DNA of 44,580 nucleotides, from contig CAZIQY010000019.1 in NCBI GenBank assembly GCA_964541605.1, forward strand, positions 1-44,580. The letters are read 5' to 3'. Numbering within the stretch: the first letter of the stretch is position 1; each line of letters starts with the position of its first letter. The position numbers and the translations under genes were made by a program. The stretch is from CAZIQY01 sp964541605. Lineage in GTDB: Bacteria > Desulfobacterota > Syntrophia > Syntrophales > UBA2185. The notes below the pieces were generated by a model. That model searched no databases and was not told the DNA's origin. It worked only from the letters and a program-made list of their open reading frames with translations. Below, piece after piece: positions 24,839 to 32,616 of the stretch.

Positions 24839-26758
24839 ATGAAACATATTGTGCTTGGTACAGCCGGACATGTTGACCATGGGAAAACAGCGCTCATCAA
24901 GGCCATCACCGGAGTTGATACCGACAGGCTAAAAGAAGAAAAGGAAAGGGGCATTTCCATTGAGCTTGGTTTTGCATCCCTTACGCTTCGGAATCATCTG
25001 ACACTTGGTGTTATAGACGTTCCAGGTCATGAACGATTTATAAAAAATATGGTTTCCGGAGCCGCCGGTATCGATATGGTGGTTCTTGTCATCGCTGCGG
25101 ATGAAGGCGTCATGCCACAGACGCGGGAACATCTCCAAATCTGTGAACTTCTGGGCATTAAGAAAGGTCTCGTCGCTCTTACAAAAATTGATCTTGTTGA
25201 TAAAGACTGGCTTGACCTTGTGGAGGATGATGTCCGTAATTTCTTGCAGGGAACATCCATGGAGAGTGCTCCCATCATTCCCGTTTCTGCCTTATCGGGA
25301 GAAGGCCTTGAGAGGTTGCTCGATGCTCTGATTGATATAACGGAAGGTATTGACAGGAAATCGGATTCTGGGATTTTCAGACTCCCTATTGACCGGGTTT
25401 TTACGATGCGGGGATTCGGTACGGTTGTTACCGGAACACTGACATCGGGGAATGTGAACGTGGGGGATGAAGTGGAGATTTTACCCCAGGGCATATTGGC
25501 AAAAATCCGCGGAATCCAGATTCATGGTCAGACCGTATCGATAGCAGAGGCGGGCCAGAGGACGGCCATTAACCTGCAGGGTGTCGAAAAAGCAACCATC
25601 GAAAGAGGGAACGTGCTTGTCCGTCCTTATACACTGCGCCCTTCAAAACGTCTTGATCTCCATGTGATGTTTCTGCCGGGTCATGATAAAAAGCTAAAGA
25701 ACAGAAGCCTTGTTCGTTTTCATGTGGGAACCACGGAATTGATTGCCCGGATCATTTTGCTTGACAGCGAGGAGATGGCGCCGGGGGAGGAAGGAAATGC
25801 CCAGATCATCCTTGAATCACCGGCGATTGCCATGGCGGGAGACAGATTTGTCTTGAGAAGCTACTCACCGATTACAACCATCGGTGGAGGGATCATTGTA
25901 GATCCTTTGCCCAGAAAACATGGACGGTATTCGGAGCGGGTCAATCGCGAATTCTATCTATTACGCGATGGCCAGGATTCTGAGATAGTTGCCACCATGA
26001 TTGCAAGGGCCGGCATGGAAGGAATAGATATTCCCCGACTGATAGAGAGAACGGGAATGCATCAGGATCTCCTGAAAAAAATTCTTGATGTCATGTATTC
26101 CCAAAGGAAAGCGGTTCACATTGATAGCGACGGGCCCAACATTTTTTCCTTTCAGGACTATCAGAATCTTCAGGAAAAAATTCTGAGTGAGACCCGATCA
26201 TATCATAAAAAGTATCCCTTGCGGGAGGGTATTATGAAGGAAGAGCTGAGGAATACGATGGGGTCATTTATCAGTTCAAAGCTCTTCAACATGGCAATAA
26301 GAGAGCTGGAAAAGAACGGCAAGATGGTCGTTGACAGAGAAGTGGTGCGCTTGCAGGGACATAGCGTGAATCTGAAGGGAAAGCTTGAGGACATCCGGAC
26401 GGAAATCGCCGCTTTCTACATGGCTTCAGGATTGACACCGCCTACCGTCAGGGAAATCATAACAAAGTATGAGGATCAAAAGGACGAAGTGGAAAATGTT
26501 CTCGGAATTATGTTGAAAGAAGGGGTTCTGGTAAGGATAAACGAAGAATTATATTTTCACAGAGATGCTCTTCAAAAACTCCGGGAAAACTATAGGAATC
26601 TTCTCATGAAGGAGGGCAAGGCCACACCTGCCGGTTTCAAGGAGTTGACGGGACTGACGAGGAAATTCATTATCCCGTTGATGGAATATTTCGACATGAC
26701 AAAACTAACCGTCAGGGCAGGAGATCATCGCATTCTGAGAGAGAGGGAAGGAAAGTGA
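24839..26758 (+). CDS. selB: Selenocysteine-specific translation elongation factor SelB (639 aa)
   Basis: GTPase that delivers Sec-tRNA to UGA codons flagged by a SECIS hairpin. G1 motif GTAGHVDHGKTALIKA, then GISIELGF, G3 DVPGHERFIKNM and G4 LTKIDLVD. Next come EF-Tu-like domains II and III, and a C-terminal region of winged-helix domains (about 380-639) that reads the SECIS. The length fits SelB and excludes EF-Tu. GAGGGAG lies about 19 bases before the ATG, so initiation may be weak. fdhD follows immediately, which points to selenium-dependent formate dehydrogenase. selA, selC and selD are not in the window. Confidence 0.97.
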   Translation: MKHIVLGTAGHVDHGKTALIKAITGVDTDRLKEEKERGISIELGFASLTLRNHLTLGVIDVPGHERFIKNMVSGAAGIDMVVLVIAADEGVMPQTREHLQICELLGIKKGLVALTKIDLVDKDWLDLVEDDVRNFLQGTSMESAPIIPVSALSGEGLERLLDALIDITEGIDRKSDSGIFRLPIDRVFTMRGFGTVVTGTLTSGNVNVGDEVEILPQGILAKIRGIQIHGQTVSIAEAGQRTAINLQGVEKATIERGNVLVRPYTLRPSKRLDLHVMFLPGHDKKLKNRSLVRFHVGTTELIARIILLDSEEMAPGEEGNAQIILESPAIAMAGDRFVLRSYSPITTIGGGIIVDPLPRKHGRYSERVNREFYLLRDGQDSEIVATMIARAGMEGIDIPRLIERTGMHQDLLKKILDVMYSQRKAVHIDSDGPNIFSFQDYQNLQEKILSETRSYHKKYPLREGIMKEELRNTMGSFISSKLFNMAIRELEKNGKMVVDREVVRLQGHSVNLKGKLEDIRTEIAAFYMASGLTPPTVREIITKYEDQKDEVENVLGIMLKEGVLVRINEELYFHRDALQKLRENYRNLLMKEGKATPAGFKELTGLTRKFIIPLMEYFDMTKLTVRAGDHRILREREGK

Positions 26759-27555
26759 TGCCGGGCGAGCAAGCTGCTTATGTTGAGGAACAGAAAATAC
26801 TCGTGTATAGAGGCAATGGGTTTTCGGAAGAATCGGTATCCGTCGTACAGGAAGTGTCTCTCAAAATATGTCTAAATGGAACTGAAATGGTGACAATAGC
26901 GTGTAATGGAAATTATGTGGGAGAACTCGCAGTCGGCTTCCTTCGTTCGGAAGGCTTCATCGAAACTGCTTCAGACATTAAAAAAATAGAGATATCTGAT
27001 GACAACAGACGCGTTCATGTTATGACCAAATCGGATATTTCACAGAACCGGCAGAAGCCTTTCGCTCCGGAGTCTATTGAATCGAGCGGCGCCAGGGGCC
27101 GGCGAAGGGAGGGAGCGGCACCCTATCGGAAAGATTTGGCGGCGCAGGAGATTTTCATAACCCCACAAAACGTGCTTGGTCTGATGGAGAGATTTGTGGA
27201 CGTGTCGCGCCTTCATCAGGTAACAGGCGGCACCCATTCCGCCGCTCTGATTGACGGTGACCGTATTCTCGCCGTGAGAGAGGATATCGGGAGACACAAC
27301 ACCATTGACATGCTGGGTGGCTATAGCCTATTAAACGGAATCGATTGCTCCGATAAGGTCATCGTAAGGACAGGCAGGATTTCTGCAGAGATTGTTCACA
27401 AGGTCTGGAATCTGGGCGTTCCGGTCATGATATCTCTTTCTGTTCCTACATCGATGGCTGTTCATCTGTGCAAAGAAGCGGGAATAACCCTGATCGGGTC
27501 GGTGAGGGGAGGCAGGATGAATGTGTACTCTCATGAATGGCGGATCGAAAATTGA
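26758..27555 (+). CDS. fdhD: Formate dehydrogenase accessory protein FdhD (265 aa), lacking the usual Cys motif
   Basis: FdhD passes sulfur from IscS to the molybdenum/tungsten cofactor of formate dehydrogenase. Family signatures: CNGNYVGELAVGFLRSEGFI, QVTGGTHSAAL, REDIGRHNTIDML, VRTGRISAEIVHK and VPTSMAVHLCKEAGITLIG. The position where E. coli-type proteins carry SSCGxCG reads SSGARGRR, so the CxxC sulfurtransfer site is absent. ATG at 26758 overlaps the selB stop by one base (TGATG) with AAGGA upstream; GTG at 26755 is an alternative. It is either a cofactor-handling variant or a non-canonical FdhD. Confidence 0.9.
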   Translation: MPGEQAAYVEEQKILVYRGNGFSEESVSVVQEVSLKICLNGTEMVTIACNGNYVGELAVGFLRSEGFIETASDIKKIEISDDNRRVHVMTKSDISQNRQKPFAPESIESSGARGRRREGAAPYRKDLAAQEIFITPQNVLGLMERFVDVSRLHQVTGGTHSAALIDGDRILAVREDIGRHNTIDMLGGYSLLNGIDCSDKVIVRTGRISAEIVHKVWNLGVPVMISLSVPTSMAVHLCKEAGITLIGSVRGGRMNVYSHEWRIEN

Positions 27556-28502
27556 AAGTAAAATCTATTTATATCAAAGACATACGGCCGGGAGATAAAA
27601 TCCTGGATTCTTTCCTTGTGGCGGAAAAGAACCTGGCTTTTTCCCAGAAGGGTTCTCCTTATCTTAATCTCCGCCTGAAGGACAGGACGGGAGAGGTGGA
27701 GGGAAAAATCTGGGAGAACGCGGATGAATGGGACAAGCAATTCAAAAAAGGGGATGTCATCCAGGTTCAGTCCAGAGCTGTCAGTTTTAAAAATACACTC
27801 CAGCTTTCTATCCATGATATTGAAAAACTGGATGAACCCGATATCAACCCCGCAGATTTTTTTCCAACTGCCGGAAGAGACATTGAAGAGATGTTCACGG
27901 AGCTGATGTCCTATGTCGGGGAGATGGAAACCCCGTACCTCAAATCCCTGCTGGAGTCATTTTTCAAGGACGAAGCCATTGCCATGTTGTTCAAAAAAGC
28001 GCCTGCAGCCAAGACGTTTCATCATGTCTATATCGGTGGACTTCTTGAGCACACCCTTTCCGTCGTGCAGCTACTTGAACAGGTAGCGGATCATTATAAC
28101 GGTATTGACAGAGACATGCTCATAACGGGAGGTCTTCTCCATGATATCGGGAAAATTTATGAATTTTCCTACGACAGGATCATTGATTACAGTGATCAGG
28201 GGAGACTTGTCGGACATATTGTCATCGGCGTCGAGATGCTCGATAAGAAAATCGCCACGATCAATGACTTCCCGGAGCATGCGGCCATGGAATTGAGGCA
28301 CTTGCTTCTCAGTCATCACGGAACCCAGGAATTCGGCTCGCCAAAACGTCCAAAAACACTGGAGGCTCTCATTGTTCACTATATTGACGATCTGGATGCC
28401 AAGGTGAATGCCTTTCAGGGTTACATTGATGAATCCCCCGATGACGATTCGAAATGGACGCCCTTTCACCGGCTGTTCGAGCGTTTTATTTATAAAGGTT
28501 GA
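27537..28502 (+). CDS. OB-fold/HD-domain hydrolase, YhaM-like 3'-5' exoribonuclease family (321 aa)
   Basis: The N-terminal roughly 100 residues form an OB fold (SPYLNLRLKDRTGEVEGKIW, FKKGDVIQVQSRAV). The HD domain follows with HHVYIGGLLEHTLSV, the HD pair in GGLLHDIGKIYE, LSHHGTQEFGSPKRP and YIDDLDAKV. This order is that of YhaM/Cbf1-type RNases, which degrade RNA and short DNA 3'-5'; activity here is inferred. The ATG overlaps the end of fdhD by 19 bases in another frame, so the two genes are likely coupled. It converges on the GMP-synthase-like gene with only 6 bases between stops. Confidence 0.88.
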   Translation: MADRKLKVKSIYIKDIRPGDKILDSFLVAEKNLAFSQKGSPYLNLRLKDRTGEVEGKIWENADEWDKQFKKGDVIQVQSRAVSFKNTLQLSIHDIEKLDEPDINPADFFPTAGRDIEEMFTELMSYVGEMETPYLKSLLESFFKDEAIAMLFKKAPAAKTFHHVYIGGLLEHTLSVVQLLEQVADHYNGIDRDMLITGGLLHDIGKIYEFSYDRIIDYSDQGRLVGHIVIGVEMLDKKIATINDFPEHAAMELRHLLLSHHGTQEFGSPKRPKTLEALIVHYIDDLDAKVNAFQGYIDESPDDDSKWTPFHRLFERFIYKG

Positions 28503-28508
28503 ACACCC

Positions 28509-29478
28509 TTAAACCGCTTCTATCGTGGACGGTGGTTTTTTGGTGATGCTGTACGTCACGCTGACAACATCGGGCACTTCTTGAGTTATCCTTTCAGCAA
28601 GGGTCTCCATGGTGTCAAAAGAAAGTCTCATTGGTTTCCCTGTTGTTGCATCGCTGCTTTCCCATGATCTCACTTCAATCTGGAGTCCGTAGTCTCTCTG
28701 TCCGTTACGTATCCCTGTTACCTTGTCCTCATGGAGAATGGCCAGAGACTGAAAGGCGCCGGTATGACCGAGTTCCTCTTCAACAATTTTCGTCGCTTTC
28801 CTGACGATATCGACCTTTTCCTTTGTGACTTCTCCTATGATTCTGGCAGCGAGGGCGGGGCCGGGGAATGGCGGCCTTTTATATATGGATTCCTGCAGTC
28901 CCAGGGCTTTTGCAATAGCCCTTACAGCCGGTTTTCTTAAAGCGATCAGTGGTTCAATGACTTTGTAGCCAAATCTTTTTTCAGTATCGATACCGAGCTG
29001 AACAAGAATATTGTGCTGTCTTTTAATGCCCGCAACCGTTTCCTCCACATCGGTATAGATGGATCCCTGCAGGAGGAATCTGGCGCCGGATTCCTGAACC
29101 AGATGACTGAACACATCCTTGTAAAACGTTCTGGTAATCGCCTCTCTTTTTTCTTCCGGGTCCGTCAATCCTCTCAGTGCCTGGAAAAAGTGTTTCTGGG
29201 CATCAACGATTTCCATCGGTACACGGAGCGCCTCAAAACATGAAGCAATCTGTTGGGGTTCATCATGTCTCATGATGCCGTTATCAATAAAATAGGTCTT
29301 GAGACGGGCTCCCAGAGCCTTGTGTGTGGCCCAACATGGTTACCACCGACGAATCGACGCCGCCCGACAGGGCATTCACGGCCAGGTTGTCGCCGACCAT
29401 TTCAGAAATCTCCCGGATTTTCTGGTCGATGAAAGCCGCCGGGTTTAAATTCTCTAACCTTAATTCTTCAATATTCAC
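28509..29478 (-). pseudogene. GMP-synthase-like ATP pyrophosphatase (GuaA C-terminal type), frameshifted
   Basis: Joined across the shift, the product is about 320 residues. It has the PP-loop NALSGGVDSSVVTML, LQGSIYTDVEET, FPGPALAARIIGEVTKEK and C-terminal TKKPPSTIEAV, all as in the synthetase and dimerisation domains of GuaA. No glutaminase domain is present, as in archaeal two-subunit enzymes. GTG start at 29478 with AAGGAGG 9 bases upstream. The frame breaks in a TG/CA repeat at 29321-29328. After LGH the expected KALGARLKTYFIDNG is in another frame, which a 1- or 4-base insertion explains. The downstream frame runs intact from 29273. Either a true pseudogene, a slippage-regulated gene or a sequence error. 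Confidence 0.85.
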
Positions 29479-29508
29479 GTATCAGTTCCTCCTTATGAAA
29501 ATGTTCGT

Positions 29509-30483
29509 TTACTTGTGCGAATCCTTTTTCTTCATTACACTCTCCCTGGCCTTCTCGCTCAGAAGACATCCGACCAGGCAATCACCCATGCATTTGCCAT
29601 TGCAAGGTTCAGTGTGAACGGTAATGCTGGAATTGGGAAATTTTTTCTCAATGTTTTTTGATAAAGTATCTGTAATGTTGTGGGAAGTCTCGACAGACAT
29701 TTCGGGGTCTACTTTGATGTGGAAATCAACGAAGCGGAAGTTACCCGCCTTGCGGGTGCGTAAATGATGGAAACCGTGGATGGCAGGCTGGTGTGACATG
29801 ATCATATGACGAATCCATGCCTCCTCGTCTGCGGGTAGTTTCGTATCGATGAGATCGCGACCCGACTGAAGGGTCAGTTGATAGGCAGCCCTGATAATCA
29901 GCATAGCGACACCGATGGCTGCAACAGGGTCCAACCAATGAATATTGGGGTCGGGTAAAATCCGGTGACTGATTAAAATGAGAGTGAGGCTGATCATGAC
30001 ACCGGCAGAGGTATAAACATCGGTTCTCAGGTGCCAGGCATCAGCCTCAAGGGCAATAGAGTCCGTTTCTCTTGCTACCCTGAAAAGCATTTTTGAAACA
30101 ATCATATTTACAATGATCGAAACGAGCATGACCCCTATGCCCCAGCCGACATATTCGATGGGCTTTGGGTCAAGAAGTTTTATGACAGCTTCATAGATGA
30201 TCCAGCCTGCCGCGATAAAAATCAAGATCGCCTCGACGGTTCCGGAAATGTTTTCAACTTTGCCGTGACCGAAGGGGTGCTTCTTGTCAGCAGGAACGCC
30301 GGATGCCTTGACCGAGAAGGTAGCGATAATGGCGGCCAGAAGGTCCACTCCCGAATGAATCGCTTCAGACATAATGGAAACAGAACCGATCACAAACCCC
30401 ACGATGAGTTTCATCACCATAAGAATCGTGTTCGAAATGACCGAAAGCAAGGCTGCTTTTATTTTACGGCGCTGTGGATCCAT
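29509..30483 (-). CDS. Cation diffusion facilitator transporter with Cys-rich tail (324 aa)
   Basis: Membrane exporter of divalent cations (Zn, Fe, Co or Mn), metal/proton antiport. About six membrane segments lie in residues 1-205. Metal-site motifs are SEAIHSGVD in TM2, HPFGHGK, and ADAWHLRTDVYTS in TM5. A cytoplasmic C-terminal domain follows (IHGFHHLRTRKAGNFRFVDFHIKV). The end is unusual: C-x3-C-x3-C-x3-C in PCNGKCMGDCLVGC, a likely extra metal-binding tail. The metal cannot be assigned. It lies upstream of the GuaA-like gene by 30 bases, probably in one transcript. Confidence 0.93.
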   Translation of the reverse strand: MDPQRRKIKAALLSVISNTILMVMKLIVGFVIGSVSIMSEAIHSGVDLLAAIIATFSVKASGVPADKKHPFGHGKVENISGTVEAILIFIAAGWIIYEAVIKLLDPKPIEYVGWGIGVMLVSIIVNMIVSKMLFRVARETDSIALEADAWHLRTDVYTSAGVMISLTLILISHRILPDPNIHWLDPVAAIGVAMLIIRAAYQLTLQSGRDLIDTKLPADEEAWIRHMIMSHQPAIHGFHHLRTRKAGNFRFVDFHIKVDPEMSVETSHNITDTLSKNIEKKFPNSSITVHTEPCNGKCMGDCLVGCLLSEKARESVMKKKDSHK

Positions 30484-30510
30484 GCGGAATTATTTTATAT
30501 TGTCTTTCGG

Positions 30511-31662
30511 TCAATAACGGAATACACCCGCGAGCGGTGACTCATCCGGCATTTTTTCGGGCGGGAGAATAAAAACGGCTCCGCCGTTCAGCAATGTCTG
30601 GGTCGCAGCCAGGTCGGCCAGTCCTTCACTCCCCGCCTCCAGCTTCTCATGCAGAAGGACTTCATCATTTCCGGGAGCAAAAATCCCCCATTGCTGGTAT
30701 CCCTTTAAGATGAAAAGCAGCCCGACCCTTCCGTGATAGGCTGCCGGGATGATCTCCCTGATGTCTTTTGATGTCAGACCGGTGCCCGATGATTGTCTGT
30801 ACTGAGCGATGGCATCGTTTTCATCTTTTTGAAAGTAGGGATCGATAACCGACCAGGCCTGTTTGTGCAAGTGTTCCATACTCATCCCTTTGGGGTTGCC
30901 TGTTATCCCTTCATTCATAAGATGCGTGTATGTATTGACTTCTTTATAAATCGGGAAAAGATAATCGACTCCTGCAAGAACAAGAGGTATCTTTTCGTCT
31001 CTCATAAAATCACGCAATCCTTTATCTATCTGTCTGAAATATTTTAAAATATTTTCCTTGTTATCATCGAGATCGGCTCCGTGACCGGAAATCATGGATG
31101 AACGTTCTCCACCTCTCTGTGCTCCCCTGTGAAAGCGGACCTGTTTTTCAAGTTCATCGTATTGAAGCGCTTCTGCAAGGCTCCTGGGAACGGTATCGAT
31201 TTCAATTTCTCTTAAATCCTGTTTTGTTCCTTCAAAAAGGTGGATTTCATTTTGACTGAGAGTGAGAACATAAAAGCGATTATCTCCGCTCAATACCTGC
31301 AACAGGGGTTTGATGTGGAAGCGATCGGCAACGACAATCAGTTCGTCGAAGTTTACCGGAAGACAGTAATAGGAAAATGTGCTTGAAGAAAGGAATATGG
31401 CAAGACCATCGCTTTGATGCTTCCAGAATATCACGTTGCCGATAAGCCCCTGGATAGGTTCCAGCAGAATCTTTGCTTCCTGTGGGCGGCATCCGCCTGC
31501 CAGTAATTTTTCTTCGGCAATCCTAAGCATGTTTCGCAATCTGATTTGATTTTGCTGGGCGGGAGCGCCAACTCGATAGATCGGCATAAATATGGAGATG
31601 CAGAAACCTTCTTGTTTGGCCATCAATGATTTTAATTCATCCTTTGAAAAAGTTTTCATCAT
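30511..31662 (-). CDS. Probable bacterial archaeo-eukaryotic release-factor-like (baeRF) protein (383 aa)
   Basis: No membrane segment or signal peptide. The N-terminal half has FCISIFMPIYRVG and a central DELIVVADRFHIKPLLQVL-type strand followed by RFYVLTLSQNEIHLFEGT. The C-terminal part has VLAGVDYLFPIYKEV and ends in an L7Ae-like stretch with TQTLLNGGAVFILPP. This layout resembles baeRF proteins, predicted ribosome- or RNA-acting relatives of eRF1; the exact subfamily is not certain and no experimental function is known to me. Start at ATG 31662, where GGGAG gives good spacing; ATGs at 31668 and 31659 are alternatives. It lies 67 bases after the GGDEF gene. Confidence 0.7.
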   Translation of the reverse strand: MMKTFSKDELKSLMAKQEGFCISIFMPIYRVGAPAQQNQIRLRNMLRIAEEKLLAGGCRPQEAKILLEPIQGLIGNVIFWKHQSDGLAIFLSSSTFSYYCLPVNFDELIVVADRFHIKPLLQVLSGDNRFYVLTLSQNEIHLFEGTKQDLREIEIDTVPRSLAEALQYDELEKQVRFHRGAQRGGERSSMISGHGADLDDNKENILKYFRQIDKGLRDFMRDEKIPLVLAGVDYLFPIYKEVNTYTHLMNEGITGNPKGMSMEHLHKQAWSVIDPYFQKDENDAIAQYRQSSGTGLTSKDIREIIPAAYHGRVGLLFILKGYQQWGIFAPGNDEVLLHEKLEAGSEGLADLAATQTLLNGGAVFILPPEKMPDESPLAGVFRY

Positions 31663-31729
31663 GCTCATCTCCCTTCTTTGTCTTTCTGGTCCGTCCTGAG
31701 TCAGAGGGGACTGTGGGATAGTTGGAAAT

Positions 31730-32275
31730 CTACCCACCCTGTTCGCTTTTCATGTTTTCAGTAAGGGCATCATCAGCTGATCCGATCAAGTCTTCAATAT
31801 ATTCATGACTCTCGTATTGTACAACACCTGCATGCAGTTTAATATCCACCCGTTTTTCTTTCTGAATCAGTCTTTTGATTTCTTGCACGACAGCGGCAGC
31901 GTCCACTTTATTTATTTCCGGCAGAATGACGGCAATTTTCTCATTGCTATATGAAAAAGCCAGATCGATGGTATCACTGAGACAGATGCTGACGATTTCC
32001 GCAACGACCTTCATGGTGTCATGACAAGCTTTATTTCCCGATTTTCCCTCGTCCTGTGATTCATCGCAAATACCCAGAAAAATTAATGACAGTTTATTCC
32101 CATACAATTTTGATCTGGCCATTTCCTGTTCCAGTCTGAGATGGAAATATTTCTGGTTGTAGAGACCGGTAAGATTGTCGATAATTATCAGATTTTCCAA
32201 AGATTTATTCTTTTTTTTAATTTCTTCCCTTCTTGCTTGATCCAGGACGTCCCGCATCATATCCGGATAACCCAT
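31730..32275 (-). CDS. Degenerate GGDEF-domain protein (181 aa)
   Basis: Residues about 25-175 form a GGDEF domain: DNLTGLYNQKYFHLRLEQEM at the start and AVILPEINKVDAA after the signature loop. The catalytic GG(D/E)EF itself is replaced by YSNEKI (FSYSNEKIAVILP), so cyclic-di-GMP synthesis is not expected. The I-site RxxD is also not evident. There is no sensor or membrane domain, only a short helical N-terminus. A nucleotide-binding or scaffold role is inferred. AAGG precedes the ATG. It heads the minus-strand set with the baeRF gene next, and faces epmB across a 341-base gap. Confidence 0.82.
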   Translation of the reverse strand: MGYPDMMRDVLDQARREEIKKKNKSLENLIIIDNLTGLYNQKYFHLRLEQEMARSKLYGNKLSLIFLGICDESQDEGKSGNKACHDTMKVVAEIVSICLSDTIDLAFSYSNEKIAVILPEINKVDAAAVVQEIKRLIQKEKRVDIKLHAGVVQYESHEYIEDLIGSADDALTENMKSEQGG

Positions 32276-32616
32276 ATTTTAACGCCTTCACAAAAGAAAA
32301 TTAATCACTTCCAGCGACACTGTTCAAAAGATAGTATTCAAAACCTCAAATCCAGTCATGTTTGATTTGTTGTGCTTCAGGTTGGTCTTGTCGTAAAGAT
32401 GGCTGAGAGATTGTATAATTTCCCTCCCCCGGCGATATTGGCGCTCATGATTACTTTATCAATATCTGAGATTGAATATAAATATTATGCGGCAAGAAAG
32501 CAAACACTTTATTTCACGATGGATGTGGAGAGGTTAAGATTCCCCTTTGAAGATATCGAGGAATTATGGTACAAGAAACCCTCAACTAAAATCCTTATTT
32601 AACAGATATTTAGATT
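32276..32616. other. Divergent gap between the GGDEF gene and epmB; one doubtful small ORF
   Basis: 341 bases that must hold the promoters of both sets. A plus-strand frame is open from 32372 (GTG) or 32399 (ATG) to 32602, ending 14 bases before epmB. The product would include FTMDVERLRFPFEDIEELWYK. It has no good ribosome binding site and no family I recognise, so it is not called as a gene. No clear terminator or operator was seen. Confidence 0.4.

Noticed and set aside
24839..26758. Classical translation factor EF-Tu as the identity of the GTPase
   Set aside because: The length (639 aa) and C-terminal winged-helix region fit SelB, and its neighbour is fdhD.
32372..32602. Plus-strand ORF of 76 codons just before epmB
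   Set aside because: GTG start without a ribosome binding site, no recognisable family, and it lies where promoters for two divergent gene sets are expected. Noted in the gap entry instead.
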